A DNA stretch of 64,000 nt from Myxococcales bacterium (GTDB taxonomy: Bacteria; Myxococcota_A; Polyangia; Polyangiales; JAFGIB01), in contig JAOUOP010000034.1 in NCBI GenBank assembly GCA_029880325.1, forward strand, positions 1-64,000, written 5' to 3'. Made by a program: the position numbers and the translations under genes. Position 1 is the stretch's first letter; each line of letters starts with the position of its first letter. This document shows, one piece after another, positions 55,280 through 63,874 of this stretch. A model generated the notes under the pieces. It had not been told where the DNA came from. It ran no database searches and saw only the letters and a program-made list of their open reading frames with translations.

Positions 55280-56590
55280 ATGGCCAAGAAAAGCTACTCG
55301 ACCCCCAAGGGCAGGCGCGCGGTTGTCATCGGCGGCTTGCGCACCCCGTTCTGCAAGGCATTCACCGAGCTGACCAAGCTCGACACCATCGCCCTGGGCA
55401 GGGCCGCTGTCGGTGGCTTGCTCAAGAAGCTCGACGTGGCGCCGCGCGAGATCGACTCGATCGTCTGGGGCGGCGTGGTGCTGCCTCCACTGACGGTGAA
55501 CGTGGGCCGCGAGATCGTGCTCGACCTCAGGCTCCCCCACAGCATCGAGGGCATGACCGTGACGCGCGCCTGCGCCTCGGGCCTGCAGGCCATCACCACG
55601 GCGGCGGCCAGCATCGAGCGCGGCGACGCCGACGTGGTCATCGCTGGCGGCTCCGACTCCACCAGCAATGCCCCCATCGCCTTTCCGCCCAAGGTGGTGC
55701 AGTCCATGGGCCCGCTGGTGCTGGGCGGCAAGGCCTCGCCGGCCGACTACCTGGGCGTGTTGGCCCAGATGATGCCACTGTCGGAGATCCTGCCGCGGGT
55801 GCCGAAGATCGCCGAGCGCACCACCGGCGAAGTGATGGGCGAATCGGCCGAGCGCATGGCCCGCCGCAACGAGATCAGCCGACAGGCCCAGGACGAGCTG
55901 GCCCTGCGCAGCCACCAGCGCGCCGCCGCCGCCATCACCAGCGGCCGCTTCGACGCCGAGACCACGCCGGTGGAGACCCCCGACGGCTGGGTCCACGGCG
56001 ACAACCTGGTGCGCGCCGACACCAACCTGGACAAACTCTCGGGCCTGCGACCGGCCTTCGCCAAGGACGGCAGCGTGACCGCGGGCAACGCAAGCCCCCT
56101 GACCGACGGCGCCGCGGCGGTGCTGCTGATGAGCGAGGACAAGGCCAAGGCCCTGGGCTACAAGCCGCTGGCGGCGATCAGGAGCTGGTCCTACGTGGGC
56201 GTCGACCCCACCGATCAGTTGCTCATCGGCCCGGCCCTGTGCATGCCGCGGGCCCTCGAACGCGCCGGGCTCGAGCTCGCAGACGTGGACCTGATCGACA
56301 TCCACGAAGCGTTTGCCGCGCAGGTGCTGAGCGTGATCAAGATGCTCGAGAGCGACGGCTTCGCGCGCGAACGCCTGGGCCGCGATAAAGCCGTCGGCCG
56401 CGTCGACAGCGAACGCCTGAACGTACACGGCGGCTCCATCGCCATCGGTCATCCCTTCGCGGCCACCGGCGCGCGCATGGTCACCACCATGTCCAATGAG
56501 CTGGCCGCGAGCGACAAGGCCACCGCCGTGCTCGGCATCTGCGCCGCCGGCGGCCTCGGCGCCGCCGCCGTGCTCGAACGCGTGGCCTGA
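55280..56590 (+). CDS. Acetyl-CoA C-acyltransferase (thiolase)
   Basis: This 436-aa thiolase has the nucleophilic Cys at about 97 (TRACASGLQAI), the His in GGSIAIGHPFAATGAR, and the second Cys in GICAAGGLG. It cleaves 3-ketoacyl-CoA in the last step of beta-oxidation. Its length and the sequence DPTDQLLIGPAL fit the FadI/FadA2 group. It follows fabG by 43 bp and completes the hydratase-dehydrogenase-thiolase set on this strand. Confidence 0.94.
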   Translation: MAKKSYSTPKGRRAVVIGGLRTPFCKAFTELTKLDTIALGRAAVGGLLKKLDVAPREIDSIVWGGVVLPPLTVNVGREIVLDLRLPHSIEGMTVTRACASGLQAITTAAASIERGDADVVIAGGSDSTSNAPIAFPPKVVQSMGPLVLGGKASPADYLGVLAQMMPLSEILPRVPKIAERTTGEVMGESAERMARRNEISRQAQDELALRSHQRAAAAITSGRFDAETTPVETPDGWVHGDNLVRADTNLDKLSGLRPAFAKDGSVTAGNASPLTDGAAAVLLMSEDKAKALGYKPLAAIRSWSYVGVDPTDQLLIGPALCMPRALERAGLELADVDLIDIHEAFAAQVLSVIKMLESDGFARERLGRDKAVGRVDSERLNVHGGSIAIGHPFAATGARMVTTMSNELAASDKATAVLGICAAGGLGAAAVLERVA

Positions 56591-56658
56591 TCGGGCGCAA
56601 TCGCTGCGGCAGCTCGTGGCTTTCGGCGGCCCTGCGTGCAGGCTACCATCGCCGGGCC

Positions 56659-58032
56659 ATGGCCCAGGACGCGCCCGCCCCCCCCTCAGCAGAGCTGGAG
56701 CTGCCGTTCTTTTTGAGCGGCAACTTCGCTCCCGTCCAACACGAAATCGACGTCGAGCGGCCCGAGGTCGTGGGCCACATCCCCGAGGCCCTCGACGGCC
56801 TGTTCCTGCGCAATGGCCCCAACCCGAAGGCCAAGCAGCCGGGCCACTGGTTTTTGGGCGACGGCATGTTACACGGCGTCGCGCTCGGCGGCGGCGAGGC
56901 GCGCTTCTACAAAAATCGCTACCTGCGCACCCGGGCGCTCGAAGGCGCCTCCATGTTTGGCGACGACGGCGTGCTCGACCGCAGTGTTTCGCTCGCCAAC
57001 ACCCACGTCGTCGGCCACGCCGGGCGCATCTACGCGCTGGTGGAAGTCTCTTTCCCGACCCTGGTCGACCGCGAGATGAACACCCTCGGCAGCTTCGACT
57101 TCGACGGCAAGCTGAAGACGGCCATGACCGCCCATCCGCGCATCTGCCCCGAAACCGGCGAGCTGCTCTTCTTCGGCTACGACTTCATGGAGCCCTACCT
57201 CACCTTCCACCGTGCCGACGCCAAGGGACAGCTCTTGCCGAGCGAAGTCGTGGAAGTAGGCGGTCCGGTGATGATGCACGACTTCGCGATCACGCGCCGT
57301 CACGCCATCTTCCTCGACCTGCCGATCCTATTTGACCTGGAGTTGGCATTGCAGGGAGGCGGCCTGCCCTACCGCTGGCACGATGACTATCCGGCGCGGT
57401 TGCGCGTGGTGCCGCGCGAGTCAGCACCAGGGAAGCTGGCGGCGCAGACGCGGACCTTCGAGGTCGAGCCCGGCTTCATCTTCCACGTCATGGGCGCCTT
57501 CGAACAGGAGGATTCCATCGTGCTCACCGCCGTGCGCTACCCCGAGCTGTGGCGCGGGTCGTCGAACGACATGGGCAGCCACCCGGGACACCTGCATCGC
57601 TATGAGTTGGACTTGCAAAGCGGCCAGGTCCGCGAGAGCGAGCTCGACGACCGGCGCATCGAGTTTCCGCGCATCGACCCGCGGCGCGAGGGCCTGCCCC
57701 ACCGCCATGGCTACGCGCTCGAGCTGAGCGACGAAGAAACCGCCCTCGGCAGCCGCATCGTCAAGTACGACCTCGAGGCCCAAGGCGCGCGCGTGCACGA
57801 CTTCGGCCGCGGTCAGGCCGGCGAGCCCGTCTTCGTCCCCGACCCGAACGACGCAAGCGAAGATGCCGGCTGGCTGATGACCTTCGTGTATCAGCCCGAC
57901 GAGGCTCGAAGCGAGTTCGTGATCCTCGACGCCCGTGAACTGGAAGGCGAAGCCGTCGCTCGCATCGCCTTGCCCCAGCGCGTGCCCTTCGGCTTCCACG
58001 GCAGCTGGATTCCGAGCCACGAGCAGCCCTGA
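56659..58032 (+). CDS. Carotenoid cleavage oxygenase
   Basis: This 457-aa protein has the seven-bladed propeller of the carotenoid oxygenase/RPE65 family. The four iron-binding His are visible: H159 (TAHPRI), H207 (MMHDF), H276 (IFHVM) and H447 (GFHGSW). FLRNGPNP near the N-terminus is also typical. It cleaves a carotenoid or stilbene double bond with O2. It has no signal peptide. It lies behind the thiolase on the same strand, perhaps in a separate unit. Confidence 0.94.
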   Translation: MAQDAPAPPSAELELPFFLSGNFAPVQHEIDVERPEVVGHIPEALDGLFLRNGPNPKAKQPGHWFLGDGMLHGVALGGGEARFYKNRYLRTRALEGASMFGDDGVLDRSVSLANTHVVGHAGRIYALVEVSFPTLVDREMNTLGSFDFDGKLKTAMTAHPRICPETGELLFFGYDFMEPYLTFHRADAKGQLLPSEVVEVGGPVMMHDFAITRRHAIFLDLPILFDLELALQGGGLPYRWHDDYPARLRVVPRESAPGKLAAQTRTFEVEPGFIFHVMGAFEQEDSIVLTAVRYPELWRGSSNDMGSHPGHLHRYELDLQSGQVRESELDDRRIEFPRIDPRREGLPHRHGYALELSDEETALGSRIVKYDLEAQGARVHDFGRGQAGEPVFVPDPNDASEDAGWLMTFVYQPDEARSEFVILDARELEGEAVARIALPQRVPFGFHGSWIPSHEQP

Positions 58033-58039
58033 AATGGCA

Positions 58040-58801
58040 TCAGGAGCGCACCTGCTCCAAGCTTTGGCGCAGGCCCCGGACCAGCAGGCTGGTGTCGTTG
58101 CAGAGGTTGACGAAGCTCACGCCTCGCTCGATCCAGCGCTTGGCGTCCTCGGGCGAGCGGCAATAGAGACCCACGGGTTTACCTTTGAGTTTTCCAACCT
58201 CGAGCACGCGCTCGATGGCCGGTTCGAGTTCGGGGCTGACCTGGCCGATGGGCGCACCGAGGGCGGCCGAAAGGTCCACCGGCCCCACGAAGAGGGCATC
58301 GAGCCCCGGCACCTCGGCGATCGCGTCCAGATCCTCGAGCGCCTCGCGGGTCTCGACCTGCGCTACTATCAAAATCTCGTCGTTGGCGCGCGCGAAGTAA
58401 TCGGCGCCGTCGAGGCCGTAGCCGTGGGCGCGATGGGAGGCGATGCCGCGCGTGCCCTGGGGCGGATAGCGGCAGGCGCTGACAGCACGCCGCACTTCCT
58501 CGGCATCGCGCACCAGCGGCAGGAGCACGCCCTCTGCACCGCGATCGAGGATGTGCTTGAAGAAGGCGAACCCATCGACGCCAGGTGCCCGCACGATGCT
58601 GGTCGTTTTATAACCTGCAGTTGCCCGCAGCGCCCCGAGAGCATCCTGGGGTCCCCACTGCCCGTGCTCGAAGTCGACCAGAACCCAGTCGTAACCCAGA
58701 CGCCCGGCCACCTCGATGGTGACCCCGCTCCCCAGGGCCGCCCAAACGCCGTAGCCCACGCCCCCCTGCTCGAAGATGCGCTTCAAGTGGTTGTCCTTCA
58801 T
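58040..58801 (-). CDS. HpcH/HpaI aldolase family protein
   Basis: This 253-aa, metal-dependent class II aldolase is of the HpaI/macrophomate-synthase type. The motifs are WVLVDFEHGQWGPQD, LPLVRDAEEVRRAV, VQVETREALEDLD with a metal-binding Glu, and FVGPVDLSAALG with an Asp. It splits or joins 2-oxo acids with pyruvate as one product. The ATG at 58801 follows GGGAG. It is convergent with the carotenoid oxygenase gene, ending 7 bp from it. Confidence 0.9.
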   Translation of the reverse strand: MKDNHLKRIFEQGGVGYGVWAALGSGVTIEVAGRLGYDWVLVDFEHGQWGPQDALGALRATAGYKTTSIVRAPGVDGFAFFKHILDRGAEGVLLPLVRDAEEVRRAVSACRYPPQGTRGIASHRAHGYGLDGADYFARANDEILIVAQVETREALEDLDAIAEVPGLDALFVGPVDLSAALGAPIGQVSPELEPAIERVLEVGKLKGKPVGLYCRSPEDAKRWIERGVSFVNLCNDTSLLVRGLRQSLEQVRS

Positions 58802-58976
58802 GCCGGGAGTCTCCCATCGCCAGCGCCGGCGCCCAAGTGTGACCGATTCGGGGTGCGTCCGGGCAGGTAGTCTTGGGGGCCGACAGCAGCATTCGACTGC
58901 GCTATGGTGCGACTGCCCGGCAGGGGACTGCCGGTGCACGAGGTCGAGACGAGTGACAACGTTGGTGCGCAATCCG

Positions 58977-60236
58977 ATGCCCACGGGGGCGGCGGTGACG
59001 GGGCCTTGGCCGCAGCTCAGCCTCCTGTTGCTGCTGATTGCGGCCTCCTGCCGCAACGCCGACGGCTCCCTGCTCGAAGCTACCGCAGACAGCTCGAGCG
59101 AGCCAAACGCGACCACCTCGGAGCCGGCGACGGCGGACACCGACCCGGCCGACGCGGGGCTCCAGGACCCCGGCTCCTCCACATCGAGCGCCGGCAGCGA
59201 CGCTGCCGCGGCACCCGATGCCCCAGCGAACGCGAGCAACGGCAGCGATGCTTCCTTCGACGAGTTCGCACCGAGGCCCGACGCAGCCAGCCCGGCGGAA
59301 CCAGATGCCGGTGCCGACGCCGGGCCGGTCTGTGGCGACGGCAAGACCGAGGGCGACGAGCTGTGCGACACCAGCTGCCCCCTCGAGGTCACATGTGCCG
59401 TGGTCGATGCTTGCCTGGTGGCGACCTACAGCGGCTCGCCCGAGACCTGCGATGCCCGCTGCGAAGTCAGTGAGCGCAGCGCCTGCGAGGACGGCGACGG
59501 CTGCTGCCCCGCGGGCTGCGATCGATCCCAGGACGACGACTGCTCCCCGAGCTGCGGCGACGGCATCGTCGACACGGGCAGCGGCGAGAGCTGCGAGCCC
59601 GGCAGCAGCAGCGACCCCTGTCCCAGCAGCTGCGACGACGGCGTCGCCTGCACGGGCGACGTCATGAGCGGCAGTGAAGAAAACTGCAACGTCCGCTGCA
59701 GCCACCCCGCGATCACCGAAGCCATCGACTCCGACGGCTGCTGCCTCGCAGGCGAAAACGCCAACACCGACAACGACTGTGCGCCCCAATGCGGCAATGA
59801 CGTCGTCGAACCCGGTGAGCAATGCGAGGGAGGCGCCAACTGCGACGCCGACTGCCAGCTCGACGAGGTGGGCCTCTGCAAGAGCCTTCGCGATTCCAGC
59901 AGCTGCGACCAGTGCCTGTGCACGAGCTGCGTATCGGAGGTGCTGGCCTGCCAAAACACGGGCAACGCGGCCGACGACGCCAAGTGCGACGCCGTGGTCG
60001 ACTGCGGCGTGGCCAACTCCTGCAGCGGCATCGACTGCTACTGTGGCGCGGCGAGCGCGCTGGCCTGTGCCACCGCGCCTGCGGGCGCCTGCATCGCCGA
60101 AATCGAAACCGCCGCCGGCAGCGATAGCCCAGTGACCATCGTCAGCTTGTTCATGAGCACGGACAACCCCGTGGGACGCGCAGCCGCAGTGGGCTCCTGC
60201 TCACAGACCAGTTGCGCCACGCCCTGCGGACTGTAG
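58977..60236 (+). CDS. Large Cys-rich lipoprotein with disintegrin-like repeats
   Basis: This 419-aa exported protein has a signal peptide with a lipobox (LLIAASC, Cys ~25). An acidic Ser/Ala/Asp linker of some 80 residues follows, then a Cys-rich region with about 45 Cys. CGDG/CGN motifs (VCGDGKTEGDELCD, SCGDGIVDTGSGESC, QCGNDVVEPGEQCE) match the repeats seen in many myxobacterial surface proteins. These repeats often bind Ca2+ or adhere. Function unknown. GTG codons at 58953 and 58965 are alternative starts. Confidence 0.78.
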   Translation: MPTGAAVTGPWPQLSLLLLLIAASCRNADGSLLEATADSSSEPNATTSEPATADTDPADAGLQDPGSSTSSAGSDAAAAPDAPANASNGSDASFDEFAPRPDAASPAEPDAGADAGPVCGDGKTEGDELCDTSCPLEVTCAVVDACLVATYSGSPETCDARCEVSERSACEDGDGCCPAGCDRSQDDDCSPSCGDGIVDTGSGESCEPGSSSDPCPSSCDDGVACTGDVMSGSEENCNVRCSHPAITEAIDSDGCCLAGENANTDNDCAPQCGNDVVEPGEQCEGGANCDADCQLDEVGLCKSLRDSSSCDQCLCTSCVSEVLACQNTGNAADDAKCDAVVDCGVANSCSGIDCYCGAASALACATAPAGACIAEIETAAGSDSPVTIVSLFMSTDNPVGRAAAVGSCSQTSCATPCGL

Positions 60237-60297
60237 CGGCGCTCACAAGTCTCCGCGAAAGACGAAGGAGCCCTCGAAACACGCAGCGCATTGGACT

Positions 60298-60342
60298 CGC
60301 GTTTGGCCTTTTGCCTCGTAGCGAGGCAAAGGGCCAAACGCG
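60298..60342. terminator. Strong hairpin between convergent genes
   Basis: CGCGTTTGGCCTTTTGCCTCG pairs with CGAGGCAAAGGGCCAAACGCG around a TAG loop, giving a stem of about 20 bp with one bulge. It lies after the Cys-rich lipoprotein gene and 15 bp from the end of the dienelactone hydrolase gene. There is no long T-run, so it may act as a two-way barrier or mRNA stabiliser rather than a standard intrinsic terminator. Confidence 0.75.
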
Positions 60343-60356
60343 CCAGCAGCTCACCA

Positions 60357-61094
60357 TCACTTCAGCGTGCGGTCAAAAAGCTCGATCAACTTGGTGTGAG
60401 CGCGCTCGGCCTGTTCCGGATTGTAGGCGCGGCCGGGCATGGTCCAGCCGTGGTAGGCGCCCTCGTAGACCTCGCTCTCGTAGTCGCCTCCCCAGGCCGA
60501 AAGGGCCTTGTCGAGGCCGGCGATCGCTTCATCGGACATGCTGCGATCCTCGATGGCGTGGCCGAAGTAGAGACGCGCCTTGACGCCGGGCAGCACCAGA
60601 TGGGGGCTGCTCGGGCGATCGGTGAAGAGGCCGCCACCGTGATAGGACGCGGCCGCCTTGATGCGCTCGGGCTCGGATGCGGCGATGCGCAGGGCATGGC
60701 TGCCGGTGAAGCAATAGCCGACCACGCCGGCGCCGCCCGGGCGCACCTCGGATCGGGTCCCGAGGTAATCCAGATAGGCCTTTCCGTCGCGCTCGACGGC
60801 GTCGGGTTTGAACGGCGCGGTCAGCTCCATGAAACGCTGGCGCGTGCGCTCATCGGAAAAGTTCGGTGCGATGTCGAAAAGCGGGGGCTTGGCGGTTCGG
60901 TAGAAGACGTTGGGCAACAGGACCACGTAGCCCTGCTCGGCCAGACGCGTCGCAAGCTCGCGATAGGGATCGCGGATACCGCCGATGTCGGTGAGCAGAA
61001 CCACGCCCGGCGCCGTCCCGTCCTGCCCCGGGGTATAGAGGTAGCCGTCGGCGGTGCCGTCCGCTGTGGGGATCTCGATCGCTTCTTCGCCCAT
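60357..61094 (-). CDS. Dienelactone hydrolase family protein
   Basis: This 245-aa alpha/beta hydrolase has the dienelactone hydrolase triad: Cys128 (GVVGYCFTG), Asp183 (AIEDRSM) and His215 (GAYHGW). The N-terminal PGVVLLTDIGGIRDPYRELA is typical of the family. It hydrolyses a lactone or ester, possibly in aromatic degradation; the substrate is not known. The ATG follows GGAGAG. It has no catabolic partners nearby. Confidence 0.9.
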   Translation of the reverse strand: MGEEAIEIPTADGTADGYLYTPGQDGTAPGVVLLTDIGGIRDPYRELATRLAEQGYVVLLPNVFYRTAKPPLFDIAPNFSDERTRQRFMELTAPFKPDAVERDGKAYLDYLGTRSEVRPGGAGVVGYCFTGSHALRIAASEPERIKAAASYHGGGLFTDRPSSPHLVLPGVKARLYFGHAIEDRSMSDEAIAGLDKALSAWGGDYESEVYEGAYHGWTMPGRAYNPEQAERAHTKLIELFDRTLK

Positions 61095-61314
61095 CTTCGC
61101 TCTCCTATCCCCCGCTCAACCGCTTGATCGCCCACCGACCGGCCCCGGTCAAGCGCGGCGGCCGGCGTGGCGCCGATTGCAAGCGCTCGCGGCGCTCGGC
61201 GCCACGAAAGCCAATGCTGTGCCAGCTCCATTGCGGCCGCCGCCGGGCGAGCCGGGTCGGGCGAGCTGCACGACCCGGCTCCGCAGGAGAACGACCGTCC
61301 CCATGTCGGAACAA

Positions 61315-61602
61315 TCAGCTGGCCGGAACCACGACAGCGTTGAAGCTCGAGACCGGGCGGCGGGCTTCGGCGGCCCGTTGATACTCGGGCGAATGGAACC
61401 AACGCTCGGCCGCCTCCACGCTATCGGCCTCGAGCAGGACCGTCAGGCGCCCCGGGACCTCACCTTCGAGGGGCTTGGCGTCCAGGCTCTTGCCCAACAG
61501 CCGGATGCCGAATGGCGCCATGGTGGGAGAAGCAAGCTTTTGGTACTCGGCGAGCTTTGCCTGCTCCTGATAGTCGAGGTGAACGATGATGTACGCGGCC
61601 AT
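61315..61602 (-). CDS. DUF1330 family protein
   Basis: This 95-aa protein has the ferredoxin-like DUF1330 (dimeric alpha-beta barrel) pattern. Visible segments are AYIIVHLDYQEQAKLAEYQK, then GEVPGRLTVLLEADSVEAAE and WFHSPEYQRAAEAR. The ATG at 61602 is preceded by AAGGAGG. Function unknown; some members may act on small reactive metabolites. It is divergent from the LysR gene, with three palindromes between, so it is the probable LysR target. Confidence 0.85.
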   Translation of the reverse strand: MAAYIIVHLDYQEQAKLAEYQKLASPTMAPFGIRLLGKSLDAKPLEGEVPGRLTVLLEADSVEAAERWFHSPEYQRAAEARRPVSSFNAVVVPAS

Positions 61603-61639
61603 GTCCTTGGGCCTCCTTTCGTCGCTCCCCACTCTGCGA

Positions 61640-61696
61640 CCTGCATTGTCGCAGGTAAATCTGCAATTTGGCAGACTAGTCCTGCACAATTGCAGG
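61640..61696. promoter_or_regulatory. Three evenly spaced LysR-type palindromes
   Basis: CCTGCATTGTCGCAGG (61640-61655), TCTGCAATTTGGCAGA (61660-61675) and CCTGCACAATTGCAGG (61681-61696) share YCTGC-N6-GCAGR. Their centres are 20 and 21 bp apart, about two DNA turns. The last ends one base before the LysR start. The array fits the recognition-plus-activation site layout of LysR regulators and would serve both the LysR gene and the divergent DUF1330 gene. Confidence 0.85.
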
Positions 61697-61697
61697 C

Positions 61698-62600
61698 ATG
61701 AACTGGGCCGACCTGCACATCCTGCTCGCCGTCGCGCGCACCGACTCACTCACCGCCGCCGGTCGCAGCCTGGGTCTCGATCAGACGACCGTCAGCCGGC
61801 GCCTGGGCCGCCTCGAGGAGGCGCTGGGCGCCTCGCTCGTGGTCCGTTCCCGCGACGGACACGCGCTGACGCCGGCCGGCGAGAGACTGGTGCGCGCGGC
61901 CGAACTGGTGGAGACCACTGTCCTGGATGCCGAGCGCGACCTGCTGGGCCGTGATCGCGAGCTGCAGGGTCGCCTGCGCATCGCGTCAGCCGACATCCTG
62001 GTGCAACATGGCGCCGCGCTCATGGGTTCCTTCATCGAGCGTTATCCACAGGTGGAACTCGAAGTCACGAGCGGCTCCACGCAGCGCTCGCTCTCGCGAC
62101 GCGAGGCCGACGTCGCACTGCGTTTCACCGCCAAGCCGGAGCCCCAGCTGGTGGGACGCAAGCTCGTGCGCTTCGCCTACGCGCCCTATGCGGCAGAGGT
62201 GCTGGTCAAGCGCATCGGACGTCGCGCGCGCCTCGATCGCTTTCCGTGGCTGGGTTGGGACTCGAGCCTGGGCGCGCGCGGCACCGAACGCTGGATGGCC
62301 AAGCACGCAAAAGCGGCCAAGGTCATCGCTCGTTTCGACGCCTGGGCAGCGCTACACGCCGCCGCGGTGGCTGGCCTCGGCGCTGCGATCATGCCCTGCG
62401 TGTACGCCGACAGCTCGGGCCTGATCCGTCTGCGGCGGCCGGTCGATGAGCTTGGCTACGACCTGTGGGTGCTGACACACGAAGACCTGCGCCGCACGGC
62501 GCGCGTGCGCGCCTTCATCGAGCACGCCGCGGCCTTCATGCAGGCGCGGCGACGGGCCATCGAAGGCGACGCGGGCGCGAAGGCCCGCATTCAGCCGTAG
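61698..62600 (+). CDS. LysR-family transcriptional regulator
   Basis: This 300-aa protein has the N-terminal winged helix (LHILLAVARTDSLTAAGRSL, LDQTTVSRRLGRLEEALG). A periplasmic-binding-protein-like effector domain follows. It probably controls the divergent DUF1330 gene and itself. The effector is unknown. The ATG at 61698 lies immediately next to the last palindrome, so binding there should block its own expression. It overlaps the aldo/keto reductase gene tail to tail by 10 bp. Confidence 0.93.
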   Translation: MNWADLHILLAVARTDSLTAAGRSLGLDQTTVSRRLGRLEEALGASLVVRSRDGHALTPAGERLVRAAELVETTVLDAERDLLGRDRELQGRLRIASADILVQHGAALMGSFIERYPQVELEVTSGSTQRSLSRREADVALRFTAKPEPQLVGRKLVRFAYAPYAAEVLVKRIGRRARLDRFPWLGWDSSLGARGTERWMAKHAKAAKVIARFDAWAALHAAAVAGLGAAIMPCVYADSSGLIRLRRPVDELGYDLWVLTHEDLRRTARVRAFIEHAAAFMQARRRAIEGDAGAKARIQP

Positions 62601-63874
62601 CGCTGGGCCCACATGGGCGCCACCGTCTCGCCCATGCGCACGATGGCTTCCATTTCGGCGTCGCTGAAGGGCTGGGTCTCGATGGCCCAGCGAATGTTCT
62701 TCTCCAGCTCCTCGAGGTGATTGACGCCGATGACCATGCCGGTGATGCCGCCCAGGGTCTTCACGAAGCGCATGCAGTCGGGCAGCACACTCTCATCGAA
62801 TTGGATCTCCATGTTCGACGGATGGGGCTCGGAGGCGTTGGAGTTGGCGAGCCCCCCGCCCGGGGCCAGCACCGACTCGGTGCCGCCGAAGACCTTCATC
62901 GCCATCACGCCGACCCCGCGCGCCAGGGCGTCTTCGCGCACCTCGCGTGTAAAACCGTAAGTTGAGTGATCGACGAAGTTCATGATCGTCATCAGCACGT
63001 CCACTTCATCGGTTTCGAGCATGCGCAGGAAGTTCGGCGGGTTGTTGTGCCCGGTGATGCCGACGAAGCGCGCCGTGCCCGCAGCCTTCTGCTCCAGGAT
63101 ATAGGGCCAGGCGCCATTGGCCGACAGCGCCGTGTCGAGATTGCGCTCGCCGACGCTGTGCAGATGCAAGACATCCACGTGGTCGGTGCCCATGCGCTCG
63201 AGGGAACGCTCGAACATGCTCTGGGCCTGCGAGCGCGAGTCTGCGTAGAGCTTGGTGACCAAGAAGATGTCATCACGCCGACCGGGCAGCACCTGCCCCA
63301 ACGCTTCCTCGGCGCGCCCGTAGACGGCACCGGTGTCGATGTACTCGATGCCCATGTCCATGGCGGCGCCGAAGACCTGCACCATGTAATCGAAGTCTTC
63401 CTGCCCGGGCGTGCCACCGCGCTGGCCCAGGCGCGAGGTGCCAAGGCCGACGATCGGCACACTCACGCCCGTCTTGCCCAGCGTCGCGCGCGGCAGCACG
63501 AGGCTACCGGAGCTTGCATTGACGGGGGCGCCGCCAGCGTCGGCAAGGCTCGTGCTGTCCGCTGGCGCCGGGGTAGCGCCGCCGTCGGCTGCATTCGCCG
63601 CAGTCGCGTCGCCCGACTGCCCCGCCGCTCCCGAGCCGGCGACGGAACCGGACTGCGCCGGTGCGGAGCCACCCGCGGCGCCGCTCGAAGAACCTCCAGC
63701 GGCCTGTCCTTGGGCGGCCGACTCGTCCTCATCGCCACACGCCGGCAACAGACCGAGGCCCGCCGCCACCGCGAGCAGCCCGCCCTTGATGACACGCCGC
63801 CGCTCTTCGTTTTCTGGATCGGACCCGCCGCCGCGTTGCTTCTTGGAGATGCGGCCAGCATACGCGGACGCCAT
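62591..63874 (-). CDS. Tat-exported aldo/keto reductase lipoprotein
   Basis: This 427-aa protein has a twin-arginine signal (NEERRRVIKGGLLAVAAGLG) and a Cys in LLPACGD that fits a lipid anchor. A Gly/Ser/Ala linker of some 75 residues follows, then a complete aldo/keto reductase barrel. The barrel has GMEYIDTGAVYGRAEEALG-type sequence, KLYADSR in place of the usual catalytic-Lys segment, and LHLHSVGE with the catalytic His region. An oxidoreductase of this NADPH family outside the cytoplasm is unusual. The start at 63874 keeps the signal whole. Confidence 0.85.
   Translation of the reverse strand: MASAYAGRISKKQRGGGSDPENEERRRVIKGGLLAVAAGLGLLPACGDEDESAAQGQAAGGSSSGAAGGSAPAQSGSVAGSGAAGQSGDATAANAADGGATPAPADSTSLADAGGAPVNASSGSLVLPRATLGKTGVSVPIVGLGTSRLGQRGGTPGQEDFDYMVQVFGAAMDMGIEYIDTGAVYGRAEEALGQVLPGRRDDIFLVTKLYADSRSQAQSMFERSLERMGTDHVDVLHLHSVGERNLDTALSANGAWPYILEQKAAGTARFVGITGHNNPPNFLRMLETDEVDVLMTIMNFVDHSTYGFTREVREDALARGVGVMAMKVFGGTESVLAPGGGLANSNASEPHPSNMEIQFDESVLPDCMRFVKTLGGITGMVIGVNHLEELEKNIRWAIETQPFSDAEMEAIVRMGETVAPMWAQRYG

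Noticed and set aside
60298..60342. A fourth member of the long-hairpin family
   Set aside because: It is only about 45 bp, has a three-base loop, and lacks the shared apex. It looks like an ordinary hairpin between convergent genes.
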